64,000 nucleotides of DNA from Lonicera japonica (lineage: Eukaryota > Streptophyta > Magnoliopsida > Dipsacales > Caprifoliaceae). Made by a program: the position numbers and the translations under genes. Below are positions 61,949 through 64,000 of this stretch, in pieces. Where the stretch lies: assembly GCA_021464415.1 (NCBI GenBank), contig CM038463.1, positions 682,001 through 746,000 of the forward strand, written 5' to 3'. The notes under the pieces are model-generated. The model was not told the origin of the DNA, ran no database searches, and saw nothing but the letters and a program-made list of their open reading frames with translations. The first letter of the stretch is position 1. Each line of letters begins with the position of its first letter.

Positions 61949-62560
61949 GATTTCGAAGTCTAGTTATTATTCAATTTCATGAATGGGTGCTCTCTGATTG
62001 CTCTTCTTTAATTGAGAGAAAAAGAACGACTCCTATCCAACTATCCGTACGATTTTGCATAACCTGTAATTGCATGTTAGCTAATTGGAATGAGGGATGC
62101 GATAGTCTATTAACTTGCTGGGCTTGAGGAGAGGGGTTGGCCCAGTGGTAAGCAACCTCCACCCTTGCCTTGAGGTCAAGGGTTCGACTCATGGGGTGGG
62201 AGGGGAGGGTTTTTCTTTATTTGTAGGATGTAGGATTAAGGGAGAGACTAAGACCTCCCTTAATTTTTTTAAAAAAAAAAAAAAAAAAAAACTTGCTGGG
62301 CTGAAATTAAGCTATAACTACTTGCAGGTTATGATTTGGTGAAGTTAGCCAATAGTTAATTGCTGGAAGAATTTTTGTTGTACTTTATCTTAACCACCCT
62401 GGTCAAATCTCCGGTAACCCCGAAGAGGGCTAATCAGTTTCTGGATGCAAAGTGTCACTAGCAAGAACATGTTATTGCGGTAGACCCTTTTTGGTACTTT
62501 TACACCATATATTCTTTTCTTGGATTACTGTTTTTACCAATAAAATTGGGCTGTTGAATG
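61949..62560 (+). other. COQ8 3' UTR region and possible poly(A) signal
   Basis: Sequence downstream of the stop. A canonical AATAAA lies at 62539-62544, about 590 bp after the stop (including a 165-bp SINE and its 13-bp duplication). Whether the transcript ends here is inference. Confidence 0.5.
62125..62289 (+). mobile_element. tRNA-derived SINE
   Basis: About 165 bp with box A-like TTGGCCCAGTGGTAA (62137-62151), box B-like GGTTCGACTC (62181-62190) and a run of about 19 A at the 3' end, broken only at its start. A perfect 13-bp target duplication AACTTGCTGGGCT flanks it (62112-62124, 62290-62302). This is the structure of a plant tRNA-like, pol III-transcribed SINE moved by LINE enzymes. 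It lies within or just after the COQ8 3' UTR. Confidence 0.9.
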
Positions 62561-63634
62561 AGTCCATTAAAATCGTATGTTCACCATCTCCATCTCTATA
62601 TAAAAATGAATGAGTCTGGTGCGCATAAACGGGTAGTATTTGTGACATTTGACATTTGTTGTCTTTGCTTTGGTTTTATAAAAATACTTGTTACAAGATA
62701 TTATTGTTTGACTGTAATTCATTACGTAGTGCAAGCTTTTTACCATTGGTATTCCAGTTCTTTTCCTCTTTATATCGCCATCTGTCATTCTGTCCTATAT
62801 TGGTGAATGAAATACACTTCTGTTCAGGTTAAAATTAAGAAGAAAAAAGAACGAGTTCAGAAAAATCCAGTTTTGATCTTTTTATTTAAAGAAAGGAAAG
62901 AAAGAGGAAAAAGCTACTATGGTAACAAGTCTCAGAATGTATAAAAATATATATATAACTGATATATCATACAGAAGTGTTGATTCGTAGTCCACTCAAA
63001 TGGTACAGAAATAACATGAAATGGCAACAATATCCAATTGATTAGTCATACTCACCTTTCAAATGGTGTAGATAGGCAAGGTAATGAAATGAAGGATTAT
63101 ACTTAATAGAAAGAGGAAAAATGAGAATGGGAGGGGAACAACTATGTACCTAAAAAAAAATGAGTGATGGGGAACAACACGGGGTCTCTCTTGCTTTAGT
63201 CATCATCAACATCATGTAATAAATGTAGAGACAAACTTGAGCCACAGAACTTCCCTCATATACACATACAAGTTCTGTGGTTCAGAACATCATGGGTGGG
63301 CATATACTCAATTGAGATATTTCTTTCACCATTAGAACGAAAAACGTGGTGGTTGTGTTGGTGGGGGCACAAGGCCTACATGAGTATTGTATGAAACTAG
63401 TTACAGGTAATTGTAAAAGTAGAGAAGAATACAATTTCTGAGAAACATTAAAAAGAAGTATCACATACATAATTCTAATCCAACTAATGAAAAAGATAAT
63501 ACATGTATTATATACAATGGGGGGCTGCAACATACAAAATCATAATCTGTGATGAACCTCTTGTATATAATAGCTAGGGAGGTCATCAATATATACCTAG
63601 TGTTTTATATGTTACATGGAACTGGCTGTATCAA
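62561..63634. other. Intergenic or 3' UTR DNA downstream of COQ8
   Basis: AT-rich, with no protein-like frame. It may contain the 3' UTR of a convergent gene on the - strand. Confidence 0.4.
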
Positions 63635-63958
63635 TCAATATATGGTTAGAAAACAAAAATGAATAAAGAAAAGGAGTGAAACGAAGCAAAGGAAAAAAAA
63701 AAAAAAAAGAGCAGCAGTGAATGCTCCTGCGTACTTGCATATATTTGCTGAGGACAAAAATAAAAGAAAAGATGGAGAAAAAACACTCATGCTCTCAGTC
63801 AATGGAAGGGCACCAAAATCAACAAAAAGAAGAAATTTACTACTGCAGCAGCAGCTAGGTGGAGGTGTGGAGGTGGTTGTGTGTCGAGGAGATGAAGACG
63901 CAAGTGCAACTGCCTGTGCCCACACCTTGAGTCTAGCTTTCACATCTCGCGGATCATC
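63635..63958 (-). CDS. Possible terminal exon of an unidentified convergent gene
   Basis: On the - strand an acceptor-like GATGATCAG at about 63958 is followed by an open frame starting GDDPRDVKARLKVWAQAVAL, then a Ser/Thr/Pro-rich, Cys-rich and hydrophobic tail ending at 63635. The first 20 residues look like protein; the rest is low complexity and could be out-of-frame UTR. No family was recognised. The window ends before any upstream exon can be seen. Confidence 0.3.
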   Translation of the reverse strand, partial: DDPRDVKARLKVWAQAVALASSSPRHTTTSTPPPSCCCSSKFLLFVDFGALPLTESMSVFSPSFLLFLSSANICKYAGAFTAALFFFFFLCFVSLLFFIHFCFLTIY

Positions 63959-64000
63959 TCCTGATCATCAGTCGATAAACAAAAGATTAGTTAAGCAAGC

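Noticed and set aside
1..64000. CRISPR array, prophage, operon or ribosomal RNA
   Set aside because: No regularly spaced repeats, no prokaryotic gene organisation and no rRNA-like sequence; the window is plant nuclear DNA.

Overview
The window is nuclear DNA of a flowering plant, most likely a eudicot: AT-rich, GT-AG introns, and dense L1-type LINEs, Ty1/copia LTR elements, a TRIM, a hAT-type non-autonomous family and a tRNA-derived SINE. The species cannot be named from the sequence.

One host gene fills almost the whole window on the + strand: a COQ8/ABC1 (ADCK3, UbiB family) atypical kinase of mitochondrial ubiquinone biosynthesis. Eight exons (5411-6057, 6223-6451, 21849-22001, 23334-23492, 26973-27132, 40884-40993, 61381-61497, 61580-61948) join in frame into about 647 codons. 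The family motifs KxGQ, AAAS, VAxK, ExD-like, D-x4-N and DFG are all present. The gene is about 56.5 kb because introns 2 (15.4 kb), 4 (3.5 kb), 5 (13.8 kb) and 6 (20.4 kb) are filled with nested transposons. Intron 6 appears to use a GC donor.

Layout. 1-5410: upstream AT-rich DNA with a MITE-like AT-rich repeat. Intron 2: LINE-1, split by Copia-1 (- strand, 5-bp TSD), itself split by Copia-2 (+), itself split by LINE-2 (-). Intron 3: a low-GC dispersed-repeat candidate. Intron 4: LINE-3 (-) with a smaller poly(A) insertion. Intron 5: hAT-1 with a perfect 8-bp TSD; LINE-4 (+) containing Copia-3 (5-bp TSD, halves facing opposite ways) and LINE-5 (-); LINE-6 (+) carrying hAT-2. Intron 6: LINE-7, LINE-8 and a full-length LINE-9 (+, 13-bp TSD) that contains a TRIM (5-bp TSD) and LINE-10 (-, 15-bp TSD), which in turn contains Copia-4 (+, 5-bp TSD, identical LTRs). 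61949-64000: 3' flank with a SINE (13-bp TSD) and a possible minus-strand terminal exon of the next gene.

The most unusual structures are (a) Copia-4, whose leader from the primer-binding site onward is TRIM sequence, and (b) the TRIM, whose 5' LTR contains an inverted copy of most of its own LTR. All transposon reading frames are broken except the two long halves of Copia-4, which are separated by one small deletion. No CRISPR, rRNA, tRNA gene or prokaryote-type feature was seen.
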